Origin: Cryptomeria japonica
Lineage: Eukaryota > Streptophyta > Pinopsida > Cupressales > Cupressaceae
NCBI RefSeq assembly: GCF_030272615.1
Contig: NC_081413.1
Location: 98,922,239-98,986,238 of the forward strand
DNA: 64,000 nucleotides
Direction: 5' to 3'
The notes under the pieces are model-generated. The model ran no database searches and was not told the DNA's origin. It saw only the letters and a program-made list of their open reading frames with translations. Made by a program: the position numbers and the translations under genes. Positions 36,039-49,229 of the stretch are shown one piece after another (the first letter of the stretch is position 1; every line of letters starts with the position of its first letter).

Positions 36039-37401
36039 TGTTGGATATCGATTGATATGTTGATGAGGATATTGTTGGAAAGTTTTATTAACGTATTCTT
36101 CTGTGTTTTCCAGTATTGTAGTTTGATTGGATGAGTTGGTTTAGCCTATGTGTTGCAGTTGAGCTGATGCGGTTTAAAGGATTTCTAGTATGTTGTCTAT
36201 CGATAGTTCATTCTCATTTGTATAGGTCCACATGATGTTATAATCGAGTTATGAAATCTGGTATTTGGGATATTATGCAATTGTTTGTGTTATTCAGTAT
36301 TCTGGTTTGTGCTCCGTATTGCTCTGAAATTGCTATATCTTTAGTTGCGGATGTTTGAGATGTGTTCTGGACATTGATGTGTGTCCTTAGTTCAATTGGT
36401 TCATGATTTGGAAATCCACAAGCAAATCTTTCAGGTTGACAGACAGTTATGTTGATGTTCTTAAGCTTTGGTAGAGAGATGATGATGATTCTAGTAATCT
36501 AAGTTGTTGCCATTGTTGTGATGCAATTCACGTTGCTTGTGAATATCTTTAGATCACGTTCTATGCATATTGGTGGTCCGCATTGATTATTGTATGCGTT
36601 ATTGAATATTTTCCTTGTTTGGTGATTTTCTTCATGTTATGCAACATTCTTGGTGGTTGTAGCGTCTTGTGGATGATCAAGGCGTAATTGTTGAAGGTGT
36701 TGCATATTTGCGATATTGATTTGGGTCTAGACTATGTCTTAGCCGACATCATTTTGATCCACATATATTGTTGTAGCGTATAAGGATATTATTTGTTATT
36801 TGTATTGAGGGTTTAGTAGACCTTGAAATTGAGGTTGAGGGTTTGTATAAATAAATGTAATAATCGTGCAAGATGTATGTCTGTGTTGTATCTACGAGTG
36901 TATGATCGAGTTGTATGTGCGAACAAGTGTGAAGGAGAAGAGAAGTGTTGCAGAGCAGACTGTGTGCTTAATTGGAATTATACTCAGGCATATGGAGATG
37001 CTATTTTCATAGTTCATGTGATCCAAATTGTAGTCTGAATGTTTTTGTAAGTTAGTGAGACTTCCTGTAAGGCAGTGAGCCTTCTCTTAAGGTTGTATCC
37101 TTTCTGGGTTTCTTATTTTGAGTAGTGAGCTCTAGGCAGTGTGCATGTTTGCATGTACATTCCTGATTGTAACATTCACATTTACTCCTAATAGGGTATT
37201 ATCTCATTGTGGGTAGGTGTCGACCGTGGTTTTTCCCTTAACTAGGTTTTCCATGTCAAAAATCTTGGTGTTATGTGTGTTATTGATGTGGCATTGTTTC
37301 ATGCTTTAACTATTAATTATCAGATTTGTTTTGTGGTTTACAGTAAGTTTTTAAGCAAACTGATTCACCCCCCCTCTTAGTTTGCTGCATTGTTGCCAAC
37401 A
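36039..37401 (+). repeat. Copia-2 5' LTR
   Basis: TGTTGGATATCG...GCCAACA, 1363 bp. TATAAATA at 36846-36853. Hairpin AGCAAACT/AGTTTGCT at 37354-37386. PBS TGGTATCAGAGC at 37404-37415. Confidence 0.92.
37354..37386 (+). other. C-rich-loop hairpin of Copia-2 5' LTR
   Basis: Arms AGCAAACT and AGTTTGCT, eight perfect pairs, loop GATTCACCCCCCCTCTT. It ends 15 bp before the LTR end. Confidence 0.78.
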
Positions 37402-37457
37402 ATTGGTATCAGAGCTAGATCCTCTGGAAGAAGCTTGACCGCTTGAGGAGATTTGGG

Positions 37458-37832
37458 ATAGAAACCTTTGCTTTCAAGAAGGATAGTCCGAGATTTGATG
37501 GAACAAACTACACTCTCTGGAAGACCCGGATGCAATGTCATTTGAGATGCATTGGAGAAGAGTACTAGAAGATTACTAAGAATGTATATAATGTTCTGCA
37601 GAATGGTCCTACTACTCTAGATGAGATAAAGGAAGCAAAATTCGATATTAGAGCCAAGGAAGCATTGTTGAGTGCCTTGTCAGATTCTGAAATGACTAAT
37701 GTGATGAACTTAGAGACCACTCATGAGATCTGGGTAAAATTGGAGACCTTGCATGAAGGCGGTAGTCATGTGAAGATTGTTAAGTTGTAGAGCCTGAAGG
37801 GTAAATATGAGAACCTGAAGATGAGTGAAGAT
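37458..37832 (+). pseudogene. Copia-2 gag, first part
   Basis: Aligned with Copia-3 the start codon is ATA (37458), so the ATG is lost. Text ETFAFKKDSPRFDGTNYTLWK follows (read in two parts), then stops where Copia-3 has Trp or Gln (EEY-stop-KIT, KL-stop-SLKG). It ends MSED at the AAGAT target site of Copia-T and resumes in the same frame at 43719. Confidence 0.85.
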
Positions 37833-38694
37833 TGTTGGGAAAATGGTGTCTCAACCTTACCTTTACATGAGGTTACTATTTATAGTAAGTTTTCATTTGA
37901 GCACGAAATGGTGTGAAATTAACCCCGAAGCTTCCGGTTGGCTAGATAAACATTCCAGTAAAATTACGTCGCAAGATCACAACTAGTTTTGAAGATATTA
38001 AATTTTCCGTTTTGGAGTGGTCCAATGAAAGGTCTAAATTTGATTTTGAGGACTTTAGGGGCCCCAAAATGCCTTGAAAAGTGGGCATAAGTGATTACGA
38101 GGCAATAGAGAAATTCGTGAGCTTTTCGATGTTTCAAACGGTTCATCAGTAGGACACACGATTCTCAAGTTATGGCCTCCAGAAGTTTGTAGTCTTGAAA
38201 TAGAAAATATAAAATACATCAAACACATAAATGAGTTGTAAAAAGGGAGGGACACACCATAGGACATCTAGAAGGGAGATAAGGTTGTATACACCTTAAT
38301 GGGTGGTTTTAGCCCATGGTTTTGTAATACCGTTTGATGGTTTATTGTATTGTATCTCCTATATATGAGGTGCATGAGATAGAGGTTGTGTGTAAGAGTC
38401 TTATAGCTATCGAGTTATCTATGAATCTCTGATTAGTGGTACTCCTGCGAAGATCTTGTACTGCAAGTATATTGTAATATGTTTTGATTGCGGAATAATA
38501 TATTGGGTGGCTTTTGGAATGTGGGGTTTTTCTCCCAAAAGGGTTTTCCCCATGTAGATCACTGTGTTATGGTTTGAATGTTATTATATCTATTTCTATT
38601 TTCTATAACTGTTGTGATGATCTGTAAAAGTTTTTGCATTATCTTCCTCTCAAGGTTAGTGTAGGAAGTTGTTCTACTACTTAACTTCCTTACA
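37833..38694 (+). repeat. Copia-T 5' LTR
   Basis: TATATAT at 38360-38366. The pair CTCCCAAAAGGG and surrounding TTTTTC..GGGTTTTCCCC near 38525-38550 is this family's version of the motif shared by all Copia LTRs here. Solo relative at 13579-14483, minus strand. Confidence 0.93.
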
Positions 38695-38818
38695 AGTGGT
38701 ATAAGAGCTTGATCACCTTTGGTTTCAATTGTGGGTTGTTGGGTTTTTTGAACAGATCTAGATTTGAGTGGGAGCTTTTGCAGAAGACACTTTTTGATCT
38801 TGTTGCAGGAATTTTTAG

Positions 38819-41800
38819 ATGACAAGTTCGTTAGGGAAAGTAGAGGTGGAGAAATTTAATGGAACAAATTTGAGATGTGGAAGCTGAAGATGGAAGATCT
38901 TCTAATAGATCGAGATCTATGGGATGCTGTTGATGTGAATGCCCAAAGGCCCTCAAATCCTACTGCGACGGCTCAGTATGATGTTATGGACCGAAAAGCC
39001 AAGGGTCTAATCAAACCATGACTAGTAGACTCTGTTATGATCAATGTCCATGAAGAAAACACTGCAAAGAAGCTATGGACTAAGTTTGGTGAAATGTATC
39101 AAGCGAAAGCTTTATTAAATTTGATTTTCTTGAGGAAGAAATTGTATTCCTTGAAGATGGAAGAGGGTGGACGAGTTGCAAACCACCTGGAAGTATTCAA
39201 TATGTTGGTGGCTCAATTAGTATTTGTCGGCGTTAAGATGAACGAAGAGGAGAAATGTCAGATCTTGCTTTGTTCTTTGCTTGATTTGTGGTATTCTCTT
39301 GTTATGACTATCGGTAGTACTTCTATTGTTTTGAAGTCTGAAGATGTGGTGGGTTCCCTACTTGGTGAAGAGATGCGAAGGAAGGTATCCCACAGTTTGA
39401 AGGAAGCCTTAACCATTCATGGAAAACCTAAGGAGAAAGGCAAGAAGAATGAGAAGCGCGATAAGTCCAAATCAAGAGGGAGATCGAAATCTCCTGGAAA
39501 GTCCAAAGTCATTTGCATGAATTGCGGTAAACCGGGTCACATCCGTAATAACTACAAAGAAGAAAAGAAAAATAAAAAGAAGAAGACTGATTCTAATTCT
39601 GAGTCCGAGAAGGAAGATGGTGATGCATTTATTGCAGCTTTGGCGACTCATGCAGGTAATGATGCTTGGTTAATTGGCTCAGGTGCATCTTTTCATATGA
39701 TTGCCAATAGAGATTGGTTTTCTGAATATGAAGAATTTAATGGAGGTAAGGTTTACTTGGGTGATGATTCACATTTAGACTTTGTTGGTCAAGGTAAAAT
39801 TAGAATCAGGTTTTCTAATGATAGAATAAAAAGGATTAATGGTGTGTTGCATATCTCTAGTTTAAAATGAAATATGTTATCTGTGAGCAAATTGATAGAT
39901 GCAGGTGTGCAGGTAGTCTTTTCAGAAGCAAGATGTAAGATGATTAAGGGTGCTATGGTAATCGATAGAGGTGTCAGGTTCGACACTTTCTATAAGCTAG
40001 ATGCATACACTATTGAGTGTAATAGAAAATCTATAAAAATTAAATCTGTGGAAGATTTGAGGGTTTCACCTTCAGCAGATGGAAATGGGTTTTGGGTACC
40101 TAAGGGTGCTCTTTCTTTTGAAGAAAAGTTACATGTAGAGAAGACTATTTTATGGCACCAGAGGCTTGGCCACATTGGAGAAAATGGTCTAAGGACATTG
40201 AAAAATAAAAACCTTGTTTGAATGATTGTAATCTTGACTTTGATTTTTGTGAGCATTGCATTTATGGAAAACAAAACCGCGTTCAGTTTTGCTCAAGTTC
40301 TCATAAAACTTGTGGTGTTTTGGATCTTATTCATTTTGATGTGTTTGGTCCTGTAGATGTTCCTTCGATTGGAAAATCCACATATTATGTTTCATTTATT
40401 GATGATTTTAGTAGAAGAACATGGGTATATTTTCTAAAGAGTAAATCTGAAGTTTTCAGTCGATTTAAAGAATTTAAAGCAATGGTTGAGTTGCAGAATA
40501 GAAATAAAATTAAATGTTTGAGGACTAATAATGGCGGTAGATTTTTGTCTAATGATTTTGATAGATTTTGTAAAGACTGTGGCATTAACAGATAGAAGAC
40601 AACTCCATATTCTCCACAACAGAATGGAGTTGCAGAAAGAATGAACAAGACACTGATGGAGAAGGCTAGGAGTATGCTGAGTGGTGCTGGTATAGAACAA
40701 AAGTTTTGGGCTAAAGCCATTGCCACTGCTTGCTACCTGATTAAGAGGTCTCCTACATCAACCCTTGTTGATAAAATGCCTATGGAAGCATGGTCTGGTC
40801 ACAAGCCTTCATTAAGACATCTTAGAGTTTTTGGTTGTTAGGCATATGCACATGTGCTAAAGGAGAAGCGAACAAAGCTAGAGAACAAGGCTATGAAATG
40901 CATCTTCATTGGATATAGTTATGGTGTGAAAGGATACAAGCTTTGGGACCCTGTTGCATAAAATGTTATTCATAGTAGAAGTGTTAGTTTTAGAGAAATT
41001 AAGTCTCCTTTTGTTACATTGCATCCAGAACAGACTAAAAAGGAAGATGTGATTCAATTTCCTTCTACACTTGAAAGACTTGAATCGAGACCCCTAGATA
41101 GGCAAGAAGTTGAGAGCTCATCTATCTCTGAATCTTCAGAAGAGGAGGAAAAACCTCCAACTCAGCTTGTTCAAAGGTCTACAAGACATAGACAACCACA
41201 AGAAAGGTATTCACCTGATGATTGGAGATGTATTTTTTCTTTGAATACTAATGTGGATGAGCCGAAATCTGTAGAAGAAGCATTAGGTATGAATGATGCA
41301 GACTCCTGGAAGATTGCTATGGAAGAAGAAATGTCAACTTTGAAAAAGAATGATACATGGGATCTTGTACCATTGTCTGAAGGACGAAAGCCCATTGGTT
41401 GCAAATGGGTGTTCAAGAAAAATATTGGTTCAGATGGAAGCATCGAGAAGAATAAAGCAAGGTTGGTTGCAAAAGGCTACTCTCAGGTTGAGGGTGTTGA
41501 TTATGGTGATATATTTTCTTTTATTGCTTCTTATGATTTAGAGGTTGAGCAAATGGATGTGAAAACTGCTTTCATTCATGGTAATTTGGAGGAGGATATT
41601 TATATGACACAGTCAAAGCACTTTGCGGTGAAAGGTAAAAGTAATTTGGTCTGTAAATTAAAGAAATCCTTGTGTGGCCTAAAAAAGAGTCCTAGGATGT
41701 GGTACCAGAAATTTGATACATATGTGTTGAGTTTGGGATTTGAACATTCTAAATCAGATCATTGTGTTTATTATAAATCTGATGGCGATCATTTCCTATA

Positions 41801-42786
41801 CATTGCATTGTATGTTGATGATATGTTATTCATTGGTAAAGGGAAAGGTATGATTTCAGAACCGAAGTCTCAGCTCCCTGCTAAATTTGAAATGAAAGAT
41901 CTTGGTACAACAAAACACAATCTTGGGATGGAAATTAGAAGAGATAGAGTGAACAGAAAGCTATGGCTAGGCTAAAGTAAGTATATGAATTCAGTGTTAC
42001 AAAAGTTCAACATGTAGGATTGTAGACCATTGTGTGTTCCTTTTACAGTTGGAACAAAATTATCTGTTGTAGATTGTCCTACATCCCCATCGGAGATGGA
42101 AGACATGAGAATAGTGCCTTACCAAAGTGTAGTTGGAAGTTTGATGTATGCTATGGTCTGTACTAGACCAGACATTGCCCAAGCAGTGGGAGTTTTGTCC
42201 AGATATATGTCTAATCCTGGTAGAGTTCATTGGGAGCAGTCAAAAGAGTCTTCAGATATTTGAAGGGTACCTCAGAGTATTCTTTGTGTTATCATGGTAA
42301 TTCAGTTGGAGAAATGATTTCCCTTGATATTCATGGTTATGTGGATTCAGACTAGGCAGGTGATATTGATAGCAGAAGATCCACCAATGCTTATGTGTTT
42401 ACTTTATTTGGTGGTGCAATTAGTTGGATGAGTAAGCGACAGGTTGTGGTTGCTTTGTCCACTACTGAAGCAGAGCATATGGTAGCTACTCATGCTTGTA
42501 AAGAGATCATTTCGCTTAAGAGATTGCGTTAAGATATTGGAATAAAACAAGGAGTTGTGACAGTCAAAGTGTGATCTGCCTAGCTAAGAACCCGACATTT
42601 CATGCCCGGACCAAGCACATTGATGTTCAGTATCATTTTGTTAGAGATATGATCGAAGATGCCAGGGTGAAGTTGGTTAAGGTAGAAACTTTGATGAATG
42701 TTGCAGATTTGTTAACTAAGGCTATGAGCATAAAGAAGTTCAGATGGTGCTCGGAGTCTATGGGCCTCATGACCCCTAGCAATTGA
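38819..42786 (+). pseudogene. Copia-T gag-pol, broken
   Basis: Begins with ATG at about 38819 and shifts frame after KFNGTN (one base lost near 38870). Gag runs on at 39037-39870 with zinc knuckle CMNCGKPGHIRNNY, where the last Cys has become Tyr. The protease box reads LIGSGASFHM: the catalytic Asp is Gly (near 39675). Integrase keeps Asp in HFDVFGP but the second Asp is Asn in RTNNGG; Glu in PQQNGVAER remains. In RT about 15 residues are missing between DIFSF and IASYDLEVEQ (near 41520); the box YVDDML (41813-41830) is intact. The RNase H part is shifted near 42260; its end (42571-42786) is readable. Several stops. Not functional. Confidence 0.9.
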
Positions 42787-42841
42787 TTTATTGTGTTGGT
42801 ACTCCCTTTTCTCTTGCAAGGTGTTCGACAAGTGGGAGATT

Positions 42842-43713
42842 TGTTGGGAAAATGGTGTCTCAACCTTGCATTTACATGAGGTTACTATTTATAGTAAGTT
42901 TTCATTTGAGCACAAAATGGCGCGAAATTTTCCTCGAAGCTTCTGGTTGGCTAGATAAGCATTCAGGTAAAGTTACGTTGCAAGACCACAACTAGTTTTG
43001 AAGATATTTAATTTTCTGTTTTGGAGGGGGTCCAATGAAAGGCTTAAATTTGATTTTGAGAATTTTAGAGTCCCCAAAACACCTTGAAAAGTGGGAGTAA
43101 ACAATATATCCATTTACAAGGCAATAGAGAACTTCACGAGCTTTCCGACACTTCAAATGGTTCGTCAATAGGACACATGGTTCTCAAGTTATGGCCTTTG
43201 GAAGTTTGTACTCCTGAAATAGGAAATATAAAATACATCAGACACATAAATGAGCTATTAAAAGGGAGGGACACGCCATAGGGCATCTAGAAGGGAGATA
43301 AGATCGGCTACACCTTATTGGGTGGTTTTAGCCCATGGTTTTGTAATACCGTTTGACGGTTTCTTGTATTGTATCTCCTATATATGAGGTGCGTGAGATA
43401 GAGGTTATGTGTAGGAGTCTTACAACTATTGAGTTACCTCTGAATCTCTGATTAGTGGTACTCCTGCGAAGAGATTTCTTTGCAAGTATATTGTAATCTA
43501 TTTTTATTGCAAAATAATATATTGGGCGGCTTTTGGAGTGTGGGGTTTTTCTCCCGAAAGGGTTTTCCCCAAGTAAATCACTATGTTATGGTTTGAATGT
43601 TATTATATCTATTTTTATTTTCTGTAACTATTGTGATGATCTGTAAAAGTTTTTGCATTACCCTCCTCTCAAGGTTAGTGTAGGAATTTGTTCCGCTACT
43701 TAACTTCCTTACA
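42842..43713 (+). repeat. Copia-T 3' LTR
   Basis: Directly follows GTGGGAGATT. Ends ACA before AAGAT. Visibly diverged from the 5' LTR by scattered substitutions and small indels. Confidence 0.93.
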
Positions 43714-43718
43714 AAGAT

Positions 43719-46700
43719 GAGAACATTACCTCTTTTATGTAGAAAGTGAATGAGCTTGTGTGCGGAATCAGATGTGCTGGTGGAATTTTTGAAGAATATG
43801 AGATTGTTGCTAAAGTGTTGAGATCCTTGCCTCCTGCTTACAAACATAAAGCTACTGCTATTGATGAGATCCATACTGTGACAAATGTGACAAGAGATAT
43901 GTTGACTGGTAAACTTGTTTCTTTTGAGCTGAGTAAGTTTGGAGACTCTCTTCCGAAGATTGAATCTGCATTCAAAGCTATTATTTTTGAGAAGTAGAGA
44001 TATGATCTGGGAGAAAGTTCTACAAGAGTATCTAGATATGAGAAAGAGATGGAAGATGAAGAAAGAGAGCTTGAGGATCTTGAAGTGCTTATTGCTAGAA
44101 GATTTCCTAAAGGTACTGGTAAGTATGAAGGGAAGTTACCTCTTAAATGTTTTTCATGTAATGAGATAGGACATTTTGCATCAAGGTGTCTGGAAAGAGA
44201 TAGAAATCCTAAGAATCCATTCAAGCCATATAAGCCTAAATATTAGAAGAAGTGTTATTATACTGCTGATGAAGGTGTGACAGATGATGAGTCGGATAAG
44301 GGTAATTCAGGAGATGAATTCTTGTTCATTGCTATCAAGGAAGATGATCTTGTAACTACAAATTTTACAGGCTGGACTAATGAGGAGAAAGATTTAGCTG
44401 CTAAAGTTGAGGAGAAAGATGAATGTGTAATTGACAGTGGTTGCTCTCATCATATGACAGGTGATAAGAGTAAATTTGTAAACTTGGAAAGGTATGATGG
44501 TGGTATAGTAAGGTTTAGTGATAAAAAGTTTGTGTGATCCATGGTAGAGGTTCTATTTCTCTTGATGGTAAGCATAATATGATGCATTGTATGTTGAAGG
44601 TTTAAAGAATAATATTTTGAGTGTTGGTCAGATGGTTGATAAGGGATATAACTTACAATTCAAGAATGGAAAATGTGATATCTTGAGTAGCTTCAGAACT
44701 AAGATTGCATCAGGGAAAAAGACTAAAGGTAATATCTTTCACTTGAATGATGGTGGTAAAAGTTGTCTGATTGCTCAGATTGATGAAAGTTTGTTATGGC
44801 ATAAAATGACGTGTCATGTAAATTTTGATTGCATGGTTAAGATAAGTTCTACTTAGGTAGAGAGATCTACCAAATTTAATAAATCCTTCTAATTCAGTAT
44901 GTAAGGAATGCCAATTAGGGAAGTAGACAGGAGTTACTTATAAGAGAAAATAGTATAATTCTAATGGATTGTTGGATCTTGTGCATACTGATCTATGTGG
45001 TCCTTCTAGAGTGAGAAGCTTGCAGGGTGACAAGTATTCCATGCTGCTGATTGATGATTATTCAAGGATGACATGGGTTACCTTCTTAGGGGAGAAGTCT
45101 GAAGCATTGGATAAGTTCAAGATTTTCAAGGCTAGAGTTGAAACTGAGACTGGATTGAAGTTGAAGTGTCTAAGATCTGATAGAGGTGGAGAATTCACTT
45201 CCAATGAGTTTAATGCATACTTTGAAGAGCATGGAGTTAATAGACAATTATCTTCTCCTAGGACACCACAACAAAATGGTGTTGTGGAGAGAAAGATAGA
45301 ACAATTCAAGAAGCTGCTAGAACCATGATGATTGAAGGAAATGTTCTGCATGTATTTTCGAGAGAAGTTGTGAGTACTATAGTATACAGTCTTAATTGGG
45401 TAAATTTCAAAGGTGACACTGGTAAGACTCCTTATGAGTTATGGTTTGGTCATGATCCTACTACTAGATATTTTAGATTTTTTCATAGTAAATGCTATAT
45501 CAAAAGAGATGAAGATCTTGAAAAGTTTGATGCTAGATGTGATGAAGGGATATTTCTTGGTTATTCTACTAAAAGTAAGGCCTACCAGTGTTAGAATAAA
45601 AGATTGAGAAAGATGGTTGAATTCGCTAATGTGAAGGTTGATGAAGGTAATGTGAGACAGATTAGATCTTGTGGATATGATTCTGATGATCAAGATGATA
45701 GTTCAGATAAAGGAAAGCTCTAGTGCAGATCCAAAATCAAGTTTAGATTGCCCCAGAAAAGGCTAAGAATGAAGGTATAGATGCTAGTGCAGAAGGAAGA
45801 ATTCAAGAACCTGAAATTCAAGAAAATCATAAAATCCCTTGGTATGTGAGGTTGAATCATTCACAAAATTAGATTATTGACAATAAAAATAAATGTGTGA
45901 TGACTAGGAGAAGACTTGCTGAAGAAATTTGTTTGATTTCTAAGATCGAACCTAAGAATGTTAATGAAGCATGCAAAGATGAAAATTGGATTAAAGCTAT
46001 GGAAGAAGAATTGAATCAGATTGAGAAAAATAATACACAGACTCTTGTTCCTAGACCTAAGGATAAAAATATAATTGGAACTAAATGGGTATTCTAGAAT
46101 AAGTTGAATGAACAGGGTGAAGTTGTTCGAAATAAAGCTAGACTTGTTTGTAAGGGTTATTCACAGATGGAAGGAATTGATTACGAGGAGACTTTTTCTC
46201 TAGTAGCTAGAATTGAAGCTGTTAGATTATTTATTGCTTATGCTGCTCACAAATATTTTAAGGTTTATCACATGGATGTCAAGTCAGCCTTTCTTAATGG
46301 TGAATTGGAAGAAGAATTCTACATTGAGCAACCAGATGGATTTCAGTTGACAGATGGAAAGGACATGGTTTATCGGTTGAAGAAAGCATTGTATGGATTA
46401 AAGCAAGCCCCTAGAGCCTGGTATGCTAGATTGGATTTAAGTATTTGATGAATCTTGGATTCAATAAAGGTACTGTTGACAGTAATTTTTATTTCAAGGT
46501 TGATCAGAATAATATCTTGATTGTTGAAGTTTTTGTTGATGACATTATCTTTGGAGGAAATGATTTTCTATTAAGAAATTTTCTAAAGAGATGCAAAATG
46601 AATTTGAGATGTCTATGATTGGTCAAATGAAATTCTTCCTGGGATTGAAAATTACTCAATTGGACAAAGGTATTTTCATATCTTAGTCTAAATATGTGAA

Positions 46701-47484
46701 GGAATTGTTGAAGAAATTTGGTCTTGAATATTCTAAACCTATTGGTACACCTATGGTGACTAGATGTAAGATGACAAAATATGACGACTCTCCGAAAAAT
46801 AATCAGACCAGATATAGATCTATGATTGGTGGTTTGTTGTATTTGACTCAGAGTAGACCTAATATAATGAATGATGTGTGTCATGTTGCTAGATTTCAAG
46901 CTGATCCTAAGCAATCTCATGTTACTGCTATAAAAAGGATATTCATATATTTGAAAGGAACAATTGATTTTGGTTTTTGGTATTCTAAGAATGATGACTT
47001 TACTTTGAGTGCTTTTACCGATGCTGATTGGGCAGTTGATGTTGATGACTAGAAAAGTACTATAGGCAGTGTGTTCTTTTTGGGAAGGAAGTTGGTTTCT
47101 TGGGTAAGTAAGAAGCATAATGCTATTTCCTTATCTACTGCAGAAGCTAAATACATTGCTGCTTCTAGCAATTATACTCAGGTAATTTGGATGAAGAAGA
47201 TGTTGAAGGATATATGAGTTATTTATGATGAGCCTATTGCTATATACTGTGACAATTCAAGTGGTATCAATATCTCAAAGAATCTGGTGTTGCATTCCAA
47301 GACAAAACATATATCAATCAAGTTTCATTTCTTGAGAGAGAAGGTGAATGAGAAAGAAGTCAGATTGGACTATGTATCTACAAAGGAACAAATAACAAAT
47401 ATCTTTACGAAGCCTTTGCCTGAATTTACTTTTGAGTATCTCATAGGGAAGTTAGGGGTAATTTCCCCTCCTGATGAGAACTAA
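43719..47484 (+). pseudogene. Copia-2 gag (rest) and pol, broken
   Basis: Resumes ENITSFM then TAG. Zinc knuckle CFSCNEIGHFASRC intact (near 44145-44190). Protease box VIDSGCSHHMT intact (44430-44460). Frame changes near 44530 and 44860. Integrase acidic residues all present: HTDLCGP, RSDRGGEF, QQNGVVERK (44985-45300). [19 protein letters not shown] near 46265-46315, then a shift near 46440; active box VFVDDIIFGG (46530-46560) is intact. RNase H text runs to EYLIGKLGV and stop at 47482. More of the catalytic residues survive here than in Copia-3. Confidence 0.88.
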
Positions 47485-47846
47485 GGTGCATGGATTTGGA
47501 TTAGTCCGGTGAACTTCATAGAGATATTTTATTCTTTGGATTGACGAGTGCGGCTGCTACTCAGGGGGAGTAGTCAGTGTCAGTGTTGGTGGTTTAGATG
47601 TTTATATTTGTGAAGCTAATTAAGAGGGAAAAATTATGATTCTTAAGCATTTTTCATTGATGTCAAAGGGGGAGAGAAGCATGTGAAAAAATCTGTAAGA
47701 GATTAGAGCATTTTGATATTTGAATTGTTTGTCAAAGGGGGAGATGATCCTTGTGCTTTTGAGGGAGATTGCTGAGAGTTGATTTCTTTCTTTGCATTGA
47801 TTGTTTTTCACATTCATATGTTGCCATCAATGTGAAAGGGGGAGAT
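47485..47846 (+). other. Copia-2 3' leader with repeated polypurine tracts
   Basis: TCAAAGGGGGAGA near 47663 and 47733, a GAGGGAGAT copy near 47760, and the PPT proper GAAAGGGGGAGAT (47834-47846) before the LTR. Non-coding. Confidence 0.75.
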
Positions 47847-49229
47847 TGTTGGATATTGGCTGATATGTTGTCATTAATGTAAACATATGTGGAGATTGTT
47901 GATGAGGAGATTTTTGAAAAGTTTTGTTAACATATTCTTCTGTGTATTCTAGTATTGCAATTTGATTGGATGAGTTGGTTTATCCTGTGTGTTGCAGTTG
48001 ATTTGATGTGGTTTAAAGGGTTTCTGGTATGTTGTCTGTAGATGGTTCATTCCCATTGGTAGAGGTCCGCATGATGTTATGATCGAGTCATGAGATTTGG
48101 TATTGGGGATGTTATGCATTTGTTTGTGTTATTCGATATTTTGGTTTGTGCTCCATATTGCTCCAGAATTGCTATATCTTTAGTTGCAGATGTTTGGGAT
48201 GTGTTATGGACATTGATGTGTGTCCTTGGTTCGATTTTCTCTTGATTTGGAAATCCACAAGCAAATATTTCAGGTTGACAGATAGTTATGTTGATGTTCT
48301 TGACCTCCGGTAGAGAGATGATGATGATTTTGGTAATCCGACTTGTTGTAGTTGTTGTGATGTAATTCACATTGCTTGTGAATGTCTCTAGATCATGTTC
48401 TATGCATATTGGTGGTCCACATTGATTATTGTACGTGTTATTGAAGATTTTCCTCGTCTGATGATGTTCTTCGTGTTATGCGACATTCTTGGTGGTTGTA
48501 GCATGTTGCAGATGATTGAGGTGTTATTGTTGAAGGTGTTGCGTATTTGCGGTATTGATTTGGATCGAGAGTATGTCTTAGCCGGCATCATTTAGCTCCA
48601 CATGTATTGTTGTAGTGTGTAAGGATATTATCTTGTTATTTGTATTGAGGGTTTAGTTGACCTTGAAATTGAGGTTGAGGGTTTGTATAAATAAATGTAA
48701 TAATCATACAAGATGTATGTCTGCGAGTGTTTGCGTTGTATTTGTGAGTGTATGATCGAGTTGTATGTACGAACAAGTGTGAAGGAGAAGAGAAGTGTTG
48801 CAGAGCAAACTGTGTGCTTAATCATAACTATACTAAGGCATATGGAGATGCTATTTTCATAGTTCATGTGATCTGAATTGTAGTCTGAATGTTTTTGTAA
48901 GTCGGCGAGACTTCCTGTAAGATAGTGAGCCTTCCCTTAAGGTTGTAGCCTTTTTGGGTTTCTTATTTTGAGTAGTGTTCTCTAGGCAGTGTTCCTGAAT
49001 GCATGTTCATTCTTCGTTGTAATATTCACATTTACTCCTAATAGGGTATTATCTCATTGTGGGTAGGTTCCCACCATGGTTTTTTCCCTTAATCGGTTTT
49101 CCACGTCAAAAAATTGGTGTTATCTGTGTTATTGATGTAACGTTGTTTCATACTTTAACTGTTAATTATCAAATTTTTTTTGTGGTTTAAGTTGCAGTAA
49201 GGTTTTGAGCAAACTAATTCACCCCAATC
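47847..49229 (+). repeat. Copia-2 3' LTR, main part
   Basis: TGTTGGATATTGG to CACCCCAATC. The last bases are displaced to 56555-56585 by Copia-3. The hairpin is cut in its loop: left arm AGCAAACT at 49208-49215, right arm AGTTTGTT at 56563-56570. Confidence 0.9.

Larger units (their letters stand above)
37833..43713 (+). mobile_element. Copia-T: Tork-like element nested in Copia-2 gag
   Basis: LTRs 37833-38694 (862 bp) and 42842-43713 (872 bp), start TGTTGGGAAAATGG, end CCTTACA. Perfect duplication AAGAT at 37828-37832 and 43714-43718. PBS with one change (TGGTATAAGAGC, 38698-38709) and a short purine tract GTGGGAGAT before the 3' LTR. Gag and pol text (KFNGTN.., MWKLKMEDLL, YVDDML) fits the Tork/Tnt1-type Copia branch, which is different from the element around it. 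Coding is broken. Confidence 0.93.
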